Shown here: piece by piece, positions 26,419 to 34,779 of the stretch
Numbering within the stretch: the first letter of the stretch is position 1
Layout: each line of letters starts with the position of its first letter
Source: Thalassolituus sp. UBA674
Lineage (GTDB): Bacteria > Pseudomonadota > Gammaproteobacteria > Pseudomonadales > Oceanobacteraceae
DNA: 64,000 nt
Assembly: GCA_002298335.1 (NCBI GenBank)
Contig: DBNK01000004.1
Span: 62,001 to 126,000 of the forward strand
Direction of reading: 5' to 3'
The notes under the pieces: model-generated
The model's input: only the letters and a program-made list of their open reading frames with translations
Databases searched by the model: none
Told to the model about the DNA's origin: nothing
Program-made: the position numbers and the translations under genes

Positions 26419-26643
26419 TCAGCCTTTACCGATTGCTTTTTGGGCTGCCTGTCCGACCTCTCCCGTACGCGCCTTAAGTCTGCTGAACTCCGTCATCGCC
26501 GACTGCACCGTCCGGTGACTGCCCGAAGCCAGGGAAATGCAGGAACCACAGTTCGCGCAGGTAAAGCTGTGCCCGGCCAGCAACAGCTCCGTGTTCAATG
26601 CAAGGCTGCCTCCACAAAGGGGGCACTGAATTTGGCTTTGCAT
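26419..26643 (-). CDS. Small zinc-ribbon protein in the DUF2589 operon
   Basis: 74 residues with four Cys arranged as C7-x2-C10 and C29-x2-C32 (plus C35), a treble-clef/zinc-ribbon layout (CPLCGG, then CANCGSC). A helical, Lys/Ala-rich tail follows. The ATG at 26643 is chosen because it has CGGAGA 7 bases upstream; an earlier ATG 12 codons up has no such site. It could be a nucleic-acid or protein adaptor; the function is unknown. It is placed between the second DUF2589 gene and the 75-residue gene. Confidence 0.72.
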   Translation of the reverse strand: MQSQIQCPLCGGSLALNTELLLAGHSFTCANCGSCISLASGSHRTVQSAMTEFSRLKARTGEVGQAAQKAIGKG

Positions 26644-26740
26644 AATGATCTCCGTATTATGGTCTGTGATGTCCGGCACTGATCCTGCCGGACATCACGG
26701 GTTGGTTGTTCCGATGTGTGTGGCAATATACCCGGGCCGG

Positions 26741-27433
26741 TTACGACTGGGTTCCGCCCACCGTAACCGGGCTTATGTTGCTGGTATAAGCCTGAATGAT
26801 CGTAGTAACCCCCTCTGGCAGAGGCAGCTGGCCCGCCGTAACACTGACGGTGTATTTGGCATTGTTACTTTTCTGATAAGTCGCCTTATTGGAGCTGCTG
26901 CTGGAGCTGTCGTGGCTGACACTGCCCTTCACCTCAACAGACCAGAATCCTTCGCCGATTTTGGCGTCAAAACTCCCCTGTTCATGCGACGATGAGGAAG
27001 ACTGCTGAGACGATTCGTCGGAGTAACTCGACTTCACCTCCATATCAAAGCCCACCTGAACATCCGTCACAGCCAGCGAATTGAGCGGAATCAACGTCAG
27101 CAAGGGTAATTCAAAGGTTGTCTGCAAAGGCTCAACAGTGACCTTACCCGGCTTGCCACCCTCTCCCGGCGTTTCGTCAATCAGCCCCCGGGTCAACTGC
27201 ATAGTGACCATAATGGGCGTCAGAGTGGTTTTCCCGTCTTTATCTTTGCCTTCCGGCTGCGTCGAATTAAAGCAGGTATTCAGCAGAAACTTCGTCTGAG
27301 TAATGGCCATCATGCTGTTTGCCTGAGCAGCAGCATTGAGAGGACCACCAATCAGCGAACGCATTGGCAGACCACTGAATTGCTGAGCCATCGACACAAG
27401 TGCCGGACCGGTATTTACACTGGAATCAGTCAT
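26741..27433 (-). CDS. DUF2589-type protein, long paralogue
   Basis: 230 residues of unknown function, matching the DUF2589 pattern from memory. It shows LPMRSLIGGPLNAAAQAN near residues 22-39, the core ELPLLTLIPLNSL (108-120), then a Ser-rich linker (about 135-190), and a final AKYTVSV...LPEG block (192-208). The core and the closing PEG element are shared with the neighbour at 27482 (DVPLISLVP; TPDG). This suggests the two are paralogues that assemble together. The start has GGAGAAG 7 bases upstream. There is no signal peptide, so a cytoplasmic location is likely. Confidence 0.8.
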   Translation of the reverse strand: MTDSSVNTGPALVSMAQQFSGLPMRSLIGGPLNAAAQANSMMAITQTKFLLNTCFNSTQPEGKDKDGKTTLTPIMVTMQLTRGLIDETPGEGGKPGKVTVEPLQTTFELPLLTLIPLNSLAVTDVQVGFDMEVKSSYSDESSQQSSSSSHEQGSFDAKIGEGFWSVEVKGSVSHDSSSSSSNKATYQKSNNAKYTVSVTAGQLPLPEGVTTIIQAYTSNISPVTVGGTQS

Positions 27434-27481
27434 CTTTCTTCTCCTTGATAGAATTAAAGGTCAAACATACTGAAGCTATCC

Positions 27482-27973
27482 CTATCCGGGGATCTGAGCT
27501 CTCAGTACCCGGTTATAGCCCTCAATGAGACGTTGAAGACCGTCAGGGGTCTCATCCCCTGTAAGCTTGATTTCCAATTCAGCGACATGAGTTTCAGGGG
27601 CTTCCTTACCGAATAAACCCGTGCTTTTTTTCTTGCCGGATGGAAATGAAATATTCAGTCCACCGTCGGCATCATGTGACACCTCCAGAGCCGAGCGGAA
27701 GGTCACTTCTTTAATTCGCGAGCTCACGACAGGAACCAGACTGATCAGGGGCACATCCACCAACAGGGTTTCAATGCCCTTACTGGTTTCACGTGGATAT
27801 TCCATAGTGACGTAGTTAGGTCTCAGAACAGATTTACCGGCGTTATCGCTGTGTTCCTCACCAGTTTCAGTGAAAAAACGCTGCAGAAACTGGCCCGACT
27901 GATCCTGCAGCCCCTGGTTCGCACTGGTAACTGCCTGCTGTATAGCTCCGACCAATGATTCGAGACGTATCAT
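27482..27973 (-). CDS. DUF2589-type protein, short paralogue
   Basis: 163 residues. The N-terminal helix (LESLVGAIQQAVTSANQGL) is followed by a beta-rich core with DVPLISLVPVVSS (73-85) and a short basic linker. The protein ends in a TPDGLQRLIEGYNRVL helix. These features match the shorter partner usually found beside long DUF2589 proteins, as remembered. The ATG at 27973 is preferred because GGAG lies 9 bases upstream; an ATG 22 codons earlier has no ribosome site. It is 48 bases before the long paralogue and is first of the four-gene operon. Confidence 0.8.
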   Translation of the reverse strand: MIRLESLVGAIQQAVTSANQGLQDQSGQFLQRFFTETGEEHSDNAGKSVLRPNYVTMEYPRETSKGIETLLVDVPLISLVPVVSSRIKEVTFRSALEVSHDADGGLNISFPSGKKKSTGLFGKEAPETHVAELEIKLTGDETPDGLQRLIEGYNRVLRAQIPG

Positions 27974-28039
27974 GGTATATTTCTCCGTTCCGGGTGTTGT
28001 GATGCGGACGATGGTCTGCTGAACTGCATGGGCAGCCAT

Positions 28040-28622
28040 ATCCCGCGTCAGGTCTGTATTTCCGGGCCTTGTGACCGGTTTATTTAATCAACGCAATCTG
28101 TCTTATCTGTTTTTCAAAATCCGTTTAAACACTGAAAATCTCCGGATAAGCAGAAATATCATCCAGGCTGAAAAACAGATTTTTTAAAACGGATAATTCA
28201 GTTTTTTCAGAAACCTGAAAACTGTCCATAGTCATCATTTCCATATCCGGCATTCCGTTCTCAGGTTCAGCCAGATACCGTGGAGAATCACACTAGGCGC
28301 GGTCATCCTGCTTAACAAATCAGATTCAGAATCCCCAGTATGCTCAAATGGAATTCGTTGTTTTATTGACCAGGCAACCCGAAAAAGAGTTATTAAAATG
28401 ACAGACAATAAGAAGATAAAGGCAAGAGAATGCAGATTTTATGACACCTGAGTGCGTCAAAAAAATAATAACTCATGATATCCGGCCAGATATGATTTTC
28501 AGAATGTCATACTGAGGAACCGGCAACGGTTAATTCAACACCGTCGCACTCAATAAAAAGTCTGATTCTGTCTGACCCCCGGGAAATAACCTGTATCAAC
28601 TGTCAGAAGAAATGGCGGACAC
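28040..28622. other. AT-rich intergenic region upstream of the DUF2589 operon
   Basis: About 580 bases noticeably richer in A and T than the flanks, between argG and the DUF2589 operon, both on the minus strand. It must hold the DUF2589 promoter, but no -35/-10 pair stands out. Apart from the 42-codon frame at 28125-28253 no credible coding sequence is seen. The composition is compatible with acquired DNA or a silencer-bound regulatory region. Confidence 0.5.
28125..28253 (-). CDS. Possible 42-residue peptide upstream of the DUF2589 operon
   Basis: An ATG at 28253 opens 42 codons (MPDMEMMTMDSF..., ending ...ISAYPEIFSV) closed by TAA. It lies on the same strand as, and about 150 bases upstream of, the first DUF2589 gene. 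The composition is protein-like: acidic and amphipathic, with a predicted helix around ELSVLKNLFFSL. The upstream sequence has only a weak GAGAACGGA ribosome site. It may be a leader peptide or small partner, or chance. Confidence 0.3.
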   Translation of the reverse strand: MPDMEMMTMDSFQVSEKTELSVLKNLFFSLDDISAYPEIFSV

Positions 28623-28650
28623 AAAAAAAGGCGCCGCAGCGCCTTTTTTT
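28623..28650 (-). terminator. Intrinsic terminator of argG
   Basis: AAAAAAAGGCGC and GCGCCTTTTTTT pair around a 4-base loop, 20 bases after the argG stop on the minus strand. The structure is symmetric with T-runs on both strands. Confidence 0.9.
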
Positions 28651-28670
28651 GTGCCTGAAAGTGCCGGACC

Positions 28671-29891
28671 TCAATCTAGGAATGAACGACCTTTCTTGGC
28701 AGCAGTACGCAGACGCAGGGCGTTGAGCTTGATAAAGCCTGCCGCATCTTTCTGGTCGTAGGCACCAGCATCATCTTCAAAGGTCGCGATTTTCTCGTCG
28801 AACAGAGAATCGTCAGACTGACGGCCAACCACAATCACGTTGCCTTTATAGAGCTTCACGCGCACGTCACCGTTCACCACAGACTGAGTCTCGTCGATGG
28901 CAGCCTGCAGCATCTTACGCTCAGGAGACCACCAGTAGCCGTTGTAGATCAGCTTGGCGTAACGTGGCATCAGTTCATCTTTCAGATGCATGGCTTCACG
29001 GTCCAGAGTAATGGACTCGATAGCACGGTGTGCTTTCAGCAGCACGGTACCGGCTGGGGTTTCATAACAGCCACGGGCTTTCATGCCGACGTAGCGGTTT
29101 TCAACGATGTCGACACGGCCAATACCGTAAGCACCCGCGGTCTTGTTCAGCTCTTCCATGATGGTGGCCGGAGACTTCTCAACACCATCGATGGCAACCG
29201 GGTCGCCATTCTTAAAGCTGATGGTCAGATACTTGGCTTCGTCCGGCGCGTTTTCCGGAGACACAGACCACAGCCACATGTCTTCTTCCGGCTCATTCCA
29301 TGGATCTTCCAGGATGTCGCCCTCATAAGAGATGTGCAGCAGGTTAGCGTCCATGGAGTAAGGAGACTTCTTACCGGCCTTCTTCTCAACCTTGATACCG
29401 TGCTCGTCGCAGTAGGCCATCAGGGTTTCACGGGACGTCAGGTTCCATTCACGCCATGGCGCAATCACTTTCACACCCGGCTTGAGGGCGTAGGCACCCA
29501 TTTCGAAACGCACCTGGTCGTTACCTTTACCGGTCGCACCGTGAGCAATGGCATCGGCGCCGGTTTCGTTGGCGATTTCAATCAGACGCTTGGCAATCAG
29601 CGGACGGGCAATAGAAGTACCCAGCAGGTACTCACCTTCATAAATGGTGTTGGCACGGAACATCGGGAAGACGAAGTCGCGGGCAAACTCTTCACGCAGG
29701 TCGTCGATATAGATTTCTTTGATGCCGAGCGCTTCAGCTTTGGCGCGCGCTGGTTCAACTTCTTCACCCTGGCCCAGGTCAGCGGTGAAAGTAACGACTT
29801 CACAGTTGTATTCGGTTTGCAGCCATTTCGCGATTACCGAGGTATCAAGACCACCGGAATACGCCAGAACGACTTTCTTGATGTCTGACAT
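28671..29891 (-). CDS. argG: Argininosuccinate synthase
   Basis: Condenses citrulline and aspartate with ATP in arginine synthesis. The 406 residues carry the N-type ATP-pyrophosphatase loop LAYSGGLDTSVI at residues 9-20, the HGATGKGNDQVRFE motif near 120, and YSMDANLLHISYEGD near 185. It is monocistronic: its own promoter is at 29957-29985 and a strong terminator follows. The neighbourhood argG-motY-pyrC-rnt is the Pseudomonas arrangement. Confidence 0.98.
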   Translation of the reverse strand: MSDIKKVVLAYSGGLDTSVIAKWLQTEYNCEVVTFTADLGQGEEVEPARAKAEALGIKEIYIDDLREEFARDFVFPMFRANTIYEGEYLLGTSIARPLIAKRLIEIANETGADAIAHGATGKGNDQVRFEMGAYALKPGVKVIAPWREWNLTSRETLMAYCDEHGIKVEKKAGKKSPYSMDANLLHISYEGDILEDPWNEPEEDMWLWSVSPENAPDEAKYLTISFKNGDPVAIDGVEKSPATIMEELNKTAGAYGIGRVDIVENRYVGMKARGCYETPAGTVLLKAHRAIESITLDREAMHLKDELMPRYAKLIYNGYWWSPERKMLQAAIDETQSVVNGDVRVKLYKGNVIVVGRQSDDSLFDEKIATFEDDAGAYDQKDAAGFIKLNALRLRTAAKKGRSFLD

Positions 29892-29956
29892 GGGTATGCT
29901 CCAGAGTACGGAAGACGGCCTGTCAGGCCACCCACCGGGAATTCAAAAGGGTGCAT

Positions 29957-29985
29957 ATTGTACAGATTGGAGACAATGTCGCCAA
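29957..29985 (-). promoter_or_regulatory. Promoter of argG
   Basis: On the minus strand TTGGCG (four of six) and TACAAT (five of six) are spaced by exactly 17 bases, about 65 bases before the argG ATG and just beyond the end of motY. Confidence 0.65.
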
Positions 29986-30001
29986 CCGCTGGGAAAGAGA
30001 C

Positions 30002-30955
30002 TCAGCGGTTGACGGTGGTGCGGCTGTCCTCAGACAGTTGTGCGGTCGGAAGTTTAAACAGCAGATCATCCGGGATCGGCATATCTTCTCGCATTTCCAG
30101 ACGTATGGTGACACGGCGGTTTTCAGCCCGGCCTTCCGGCGTGCTGTTATCGGCCACCGGATAGCGGCTGCCGTGGAAGCGTGTGGTAATCATTTCCGGG
30201 TCTATACCCTTCAGAATCAGATAACGCTCTACGGCTTCGACCCGCTGTTTGGAGGTCTGGCGGTTGTCATAACGGCGGCCGATGTTGTCGCTATGACCAT
30301 CAAGATACACAGCAAAAATACGCGGGTCGTGGTTAATGTAGAACACCACCTGATCGAGCAGATCCGTGTCTTCTTTATCCAGTGACTCTTCACCGGTGCC
30401 GAATAACACGCGTGAGCGCCCTACCTGATCGTAATTCAGCGGTAACAGCTGCGAAATGCAGGCAACGTAGTCGGGGTAATAGTCTTTAAACTGCACAGCG
30501 GAGACCTGTACCTGCACCGAGCGGCCCTGATCGTACCAGGTCTCCTGTGCGATGGTGGGCCAGCGGCCTTCCAGCAATGCATGCAGAAACTGATTGGAGC
30601 GCCGTGCGTCCAGCTCAAGATTCGGTATCCCTGTGGTGACTTTAGCGTTGCCCAGTGGTTCGCTGCGGGCGGCTGGTTGCCAGGGCGCAGCCGCTATGCT
30701 GACCTGCGCATTGGAAGCCGCCATCATATTGCGGTCAGCCTCAAGTCGGAACAGCACAGGTTCACCGGCCTGCTGATAAAACACGGCTTTGCCGTAACCA
30801 GGTATGGCCTGTTCAAAACGGCAGCCGAAGACACTGCCGCTGATGTCCCAGCGGGTGTTTTCCGGTCCACCGGCATACAGCAGAGAGGGCCCCGCACAGA
30901 GCGGGCTGCTGACGCCTGTCAGCAACAGGCTGACGAAAACAAATCTGTACAGCAT
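30002..30955 (-). CDS. motY: Sodium-type flagellar motor protein MotY
   Basis: Forms the T-ring around the LP ring of polar sodium-driven (and Pseudomonas-type) flagella and helps anchor stators. The 317 residues comprise a signal peptide (about 1-21, ending PLCA), an N-terminal MotY-specific beta domain with two Cys, and a C-terminal OmpA-like peptidoglycan-binding domain with YLDGHSDNIG and AENRRVTI (about 185-300). It is divergent from pyrC, as in Pseudomonas. No stator genes are in this window. Confidence 0.92.
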   Translation of the reverse strand: MLYRFVFVSLLLTGVSSPLCAGPSLLYAGGPENTRWDISGSVFGCRFEQAIPGYGKAVFYQQAGEPVLFRLEADRNMMAASNAQVSIAAAPWQPAARSEPLGNAKVTTGIPNLELDARRSNQFLHALLEGRWPTIAQETWYDQGRSVQVQVSAVQFKDYYPDYVACISQLLPLNYDQVGRSRVLFGTGEESLDKEDTDLLDQVVFYINHDPRIFAVYLDGHSDNIGRRYDNRQTSKQRVEAVERYLILKGIDPEMITTRFHGSRYPVADNSTPEGRAENRRVTIRLEMREDMPIPDDLLFKLPTAQLSEDSRTTVNR

Positions 30956-31149
30956 CGGATGACGGTATCTGGTTATCTTCTCTGGGTATCGGCTGAAACT
31001 GCAGAAAGTTGAATGCGTATTCGTGGGTGGAACACGGTTTTTACCTGCTGCATGAGGTCCGGCTGCGCCAACAAAGCAAGCGCCGCCTGACCTGATACGT
31101 TACAATCAGCGCCTGAAAATGAACGTCTGTATTTAAAGGTAGCCCATCG

Positions 31150-32187
31150 ATGACTGACCGTCTTACCATCACCCGCCCGGATGACTGGCATTTACACGTA
31201 CGTGACGGCGAGGTTCTGCGCCATACCGTACCGGCCACCGCCCGGGTGATGCAGCGCGCCATCATCATGCCCAATCTGCAACCACCCGTAATGAATGCAC
31301 AACAGGCATTGGCCTACCGCGAACGGATTCTGGAGTGTGCTCCGCAAGGCAGTACCTTTGACCCGCTGATGGTGCTCTACCTGACCGACAACACCACACC
31401 GGAAATGATCGCTGAGGCGGCAAAGACCGGGCGTATCCCCGCGGTTAAGCTGTACCCTGCGGGAGCGACCACTAACTCCGCGTCAGGTGTAACCGACCTC
31501 GGTAAGCTCGACGAACTGGCCGCTGCGCTGACCGAAAACAACATCCGCCTGCTGGTGCACGGTGAAGTCACGCACAGTGACATTGATATTTTTGACCGCG
31601 AAAAGCGCTTTCTGGATGACATCCTGTCGCCACTCGTGAGCCGCAATCCGGACCTGAAAATGGTGGTCGAACACATTACCACTGCCGATGCTGTCGCCTT
31701 TGTGAACAGCCAGAACGACAACGTCGCCGCTACCATCACAGTGCAGCATCTGGCGTTCAACCGGAACCACATGCTGGTTGGCGGTATCCGTCCGCATTAC
31801 TTCTGCCTGCCGGTGCTGAAACGCAACACCCACCAGCAGGCACTGCAGGGTGCCGTGGTGAGTGGCAGTAAGAAATTCTTCCTTGGCACCGACAGCGCGC
31901 CACACGCCAAGGGCGCCAAAGAAAACGCCTGCGGCTGTGCCGGGTGTTTCACCGCCTATGCCGCCATCGAACTCTACGCCGAAATTTTTGAAGACCTCGG
32001 CGCCCTGGATAAACTGGAAGGCTTCGCCAGCCATTACGGTCCGGACTTCTACAACCTGCCACGTAACAGCGACCAGATCACGCTGGTGAAAGAGAGCTGG
32101 CAGGCTCCGGCGGAAATGCCATTCGGCAAAGACGTCATCGTGCCGCTGCGAGCGGGTGAAACTCTGCGCTGGAAACTGGCTGACTGA
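31150..32187 (+). CDS. pyrC: Dihydroorotase
   Basis: Closes carbamoyl-aspartate to dihydroorotate in pyrimidine synthesis. The 345 residues match the short (class II, E. coli-like) enzyme. Zinc ligands are visible in DDWHLHVRDG, the bridging Lys in AVKLYPAGATTNS, His in LVHGEV and VVEHITT, and the catalytic Asp in GTDSAPH. It runs directly into rnt after four bases. A weak TACAAT at 31101 could be the -10 box, but no -35 fits it. Confidence 0.97.
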   Translation: MTDRLTITRPDDWHLHVRDGEVLRHTVPATARVMQRAIIMPNLQPPVMNAQQALAYRERILECAPQGSTFDPLMVLYLTDNTTPEMIAEAAKTGRIPAVKLYPAGATTNSASGVTDLGKLDELAAALTENNIRLLVHGEVTHSDIDIFDREKRFLDDILSPLVSRNPDLKMVVEHITTADAVAFVNSQNDNVAATITVQHLAFNRNHMLVGGIRPHYFCLPVLKRNTHQQALQGAVVSGSKKFFLGTDSAPHAKGAKENACGCAGCFTAYAAIELYAEIFEDLGALDKLEGFASHYGPDFYNLPRNSDQITLVKESWQAPAEMPFGKDVIVPLRAGETLRWKLAD

Positions 32188-32191
32188 GCTT

Positions 32192-32836
32192 ATGTCTGAA
32201 TCTTCAAACCCCAAAACCCTGATGGCCAGCCGCTTCCGCGGCTTCCTCCCGGTCGTGGTCGACGTTGAAACCGGTGGTTTTAACGCCAGCACCGACGCTC
32301 TGCTGGAAATCGCCATGGTCCCCCTGCAGATGGACGAAGATGGCTGGCTCTACCCCGGCGATCTGATGAGTGCCAATATTCATCCGTTTGACGGGGCCAA
32401 CCTCGAAAAGGAAGCCCTCGACTTCACCGGCATCGACCCCTTTGATCCGGACCGTGATGCCGAATCTGAAACCGATGCACTCACCAGCATGTTTCAGAGC
32501 ATCCGCAAAGAGATCAAAAGCAGCGGCTGTAACCGCGCGGTACTGGTTGGCCATAACGCCCATTTTGATCACGGCTTCCTGCGCGAAGCGGTTGCCCGTA
32601 ACGACATCAAACGTGACCCCTTCCATCCTTTCTCGTCATTTGATACCGCCTCCATCTGCGCGGTGGCGCTGGGTCAGACGGTACTGGCCAAAGCCTGCAT
32701 CACAGCCGGAATCGATTTTGATAACAGCTCAGCGCACAGCGCAGCGTACGATACGATGAAGACGGCGGAGCTGTTCTGTTATGTGATTAACCGGTACAAG
32801 GAACTGGGGGGTTGGCCCCTGCCGGGAGAGGATTAA
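32192..32836 (+). CDS. rnt: Ribonuclease T
   Basis: 3'-5' exoribonuclease that trims tRNA CCA ends and other stable RNA 3' ends. The 214 residues show the DEDDh exonuclease motifs: VVVDVETGGF (Asp/Glu), GHNAHFDHGFL (Asp), and HSAAYDTMKT with catalytic His and last Asp. The ATG at 32192, four bases after pyrC, is chosen; a GTG 12 codons earlier lies inside pyrC. The pyrC-rnt pair is conserved in Pseudomonas. Confidence 0.95.
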   Translation: MSESSNPKTLMASRFRGFLPVVVDVETGGFNASTDALLEIAMVPLQMDEDGWLYPGDLMSANIHPFDGANLEKEALDFTGIDPFDPDRDAESETDALTSMFQSIRKEIKSSGCNRAVLVGHNAHFDHGFLREAVARNDIKRDPFHPFSSFDTASICAVALGQTVLAKACITAGIDFDNSSAHSAAYDTMKTAELFCYVINRYKELGGWPLPGED

Positions 32837-32921
32837 TATTCATTGTGGGCACTGCTGCCTGAAGACGAGTTTCACAAGCCGCAGGGTGATGAATGAATAA
32901 TCAACATTCAATTCTCCCGTC

Positions 32922-32944
32922 ATCCTGTGGCTTGACCACAGGAT
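32922..32944. repeat. Small palindrome after rnt
   Basis: ATCCTGTGG and CCACAGGAT form a perfect 9-bp hairpin with a 5-base loop. No T-tract follows. It may stabilise or end the pyrC-rnt message, or be a member of a dispersed palindrome family. Confidence 0.55.
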
Positions 32945-33080
32945 CCATAAAAACTCTGAAATGTTTATCGCTCGTGGAATGACGGCATGGGGACGCCTGG
33001 CCCTGACGGGCGATGTCTCTTCTACATGACGTGATTTTTGCTGACATCCTGAATTGATCCGGTTATTTGCTTTCGCTCCT

Positions 33081-33580
33081 GGGAGGAATGCCTCCTTCCG
33101 GCGCTGGCCCTCCCTCCTGCTTCGCGCTTTTCTGGGCCGTGTGTCCTCATTTCCTTATAACTTACGGGACACGTCCACACAGGACATCCATGTCCTGAGC
33201 GGACTTGCTCGGCGTCCTGCCTCGCTTTCCCTTCGTTATTTCAGAAATTTCGGCGGCCCCAGAGGCGCACTTTCAACCAGAAACACCCATCAGAAAGGAA
33301 CACAGCACTGAGGGCCTTTCCGGTCAATATGGTTTGTAGTTGTAGATGCCCCCAGTGATAACACTTTATTGAGAGCCGTCTCTGGTTGAAAGTGCGCCTG
33401 TTGCGAGCCACGACTTTCAAAAACGAACAGATCCCCGAGACAGGACGTCGAGGGAGGCGTGCTGAGGCAGGATGCCAAATCACGCCGCGATCGTTGTGAG
33501 TTTGCAGAATGTCGTGAGACAGCGAGGAATACAGCGCGAAGCAGGTGGGGTGGCCCGCGCCGGGAGGATGCAGTCCTCCC
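33081..33580. repeat. Long imperfect inverted repeat of about 500 bp
   Basis: Outer arms 33081-33128 and 33533-33580 match as reverse complements at about 41 of 48 positions. Inner arms 33263-33281 and 33381-33399 match perfectly over 19 bases. Intermediate blocks (around 33211-33224 and 33461-33476) also pair. The left half contains a hairpin of its own, GGACATCCATGTCC. No open reading frame, transposase or clear target duplication was seen. A degenerate relative is at 20570-20745. Confidence 0.8.
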
Positions 33581-33730
33581 AAAAGCGGAATTCAACAATT
33601 ATTTAACCACTGGATTACTTCGCTCGCTCGTAACGAAGTTATCGTAACGACGTTTTCACAATAACACCCCAGACAACTCCCTACTAAACCTCCCCTTAAA
33701 CAACACCCCGCCATCACCCTGATCCCCACT

Positions 33731-33746
33731 TGGCACCACCTTTGCT
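33731..33746 (+). promoter_or_regulatory. Sigma54 promoter upstream of flgJ
   Basis: TGGCAC-N5-TTGCT is a perfect match to the -24/-12 consensus of RpoN promoters. It sits 25 bases upstream of the flgJ ATG, so transcription would start about 12-14 bases downstream of the -12 element with a very short leader. Flagellar class III genes under RpoN/FleQ-FleR control are well known in polarly flagellated gammaproteobacteria. Confidence 0.85.
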
Positions 33747-33770
33747 GTACTCCCCTCAGAGGTGACCAGA

Positions 33771-34775
33771 ATGATCCAGAACCAGACCAATGCAGCCAGT
33801 GTTTTTACCGACCTGAACGGGCTTCAGAGCATCCGTTCGCTCAGTAAAGACGATCAGGACGCGGCCATGCAGAAGGTGGCGCAGCAGTTCGAATCCATGT
33901 TTATCAGCATGATGATGAAGTCCATGCGCGATGCCTCAGATGTGTTCTCCGAAGACTCTCTGTTCAACTCCCCGGAAACCGACTTTTACCAGAGCATGTA
34001 CGACGACCAGATGGCGCTGTCACTGGCTTCCGGCCAGGGTACCGGTCTTGCGGAGGTGATTCACCGTCAGCTGATGGCGCAGTATGGCGACGGCAATTCT
34101 GAGGTGGCAGAAGTCGATCAGAGCAAGCTGTTTGAGCGCCGTTACACCGGCCTCAGCCATGCCATTGAGCGGGTGACGGAAGAGCTGGAAAAGCAGCCCG
34201 TCCGTAATGCGGCAGAGCCCGCACGCCACTCTCGGGAAACGGCAAGCGGTCTGGGTCAGAAGGGGCAAGGCTTTGCCTCTCCGGCAGAGTTTGTTGCCGC
34301 TCTGTACCCGCTGGCGGAAAAGATTGCGGATGATCTGGGTGTCGACCCTAAGGCCGTTGTGGCACAGGCGGCTCTGGAAACCGGTTGGGGTCAACACATG
34401 ATCCGCGATCATCTGGGGCGTCCGTCCAACAACCTGTTCGGCATCAAGGCCCAGCCCGGCTGGGATGGCGACCGGGTACGCGTGACCACCCACGAATACC
34501 GCAACGGCGTGCGTCTGCGTGAAACAGCGGATTTCCGCTCCTACAGCTCACTGGAAGACGGTCTGCGCGACTACGTCAGCTTCCTCAGTGATTCGGCCCG
34601 TTATCAGCAGGCCCTGAACTCTGCGGAATCCGGTCAGGATTACGGCTACCGTCTGCAACAGGCCGGTTACGCCACTGACCCTGAATACGGCGCCAAGATC
34701 GAACGCATTTACCAGGGTGACCTGCTCAATCAGGCACTGAAAGAACCGGCCCGCGCTGACGCTCTGACGGAGTAA
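33771..34775 (+). CDS. flgJ: Flagellar rod-assembly protein and muramidase FlgJ
   Basis: N-terminal half caps the growing rod; the C-terminal half cuts peptidoglycan so the rod can pass. With the ATG at 33771 (GAGGTGA 7 bases upstream) it has 334 residues. The rod-cap domain is at about 30-105 (QQFESMFISMMMKSMRDA). After a linker, the glucosaminidase domain (about 170-325) has the likely catalytic Glu in QAALETGWGQH and a SNNLFGIKA motif. It leads an apparent flgJ-flgK-flgL operon behind the sigma54 promoter, with four bases to flgK. Confidence 0.96.
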   Translation: MIQNQTNAASVFTDLNGLQSIRSLSKDDQDAAMQKVAQQFESMFISMMMKSMRDASDVFSEDSLFNSPETDFYQSMYDDQMALSLASGQGTGLAEVIHRQLMAQYGDGNSEVAEVDQSKLFERRYTGLSHAIERVTEELEKQPVRNAAEPARHSRETASGLGQKGQGFASPAEFVAALYPLAEKIADDLGVDPKAVVAQAALETGWGQHMIRDHLGRPSNNLFGIKAQPGWDGDRVRVTTHEYRNGVRLRETADFRSYSSLEDGLRDYVSFLSDSARYQQALNSAESGQDYGYRLQQAGYATDPEYGAKIERIYQGDLLNQALKEPARADALTE

Positions 34776-34779
34776 ACAT

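Larger units (their letters stand above)
32837..33770. other. Gene-free region between rnt and flgJ
   Basis: About 930 bases with no credible gene. It holds a small palindrome (32922-32944), the long inverted repeat (33081-33580), a short AT-rich run with CG-rich reiterations (33600-33660), and at its right end the sigma54 promoter of flgJ. Short open frames inside the repeat are by-products of its symmetry. Confidence 0.7.

Noticed and set aside
33081..33580. Insertion sequence
   Set aside because: There is inverted symmetry but no transposase frame, no short target duplication seen at the ends, and the arms are spread through the whole element.
33054..33647. Several short frames within the long inverted repeat
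   Set aside because: They appear in mirrored pairs on both strands, as expected from the palindromic DNA, and have no ribosome sites or family features.
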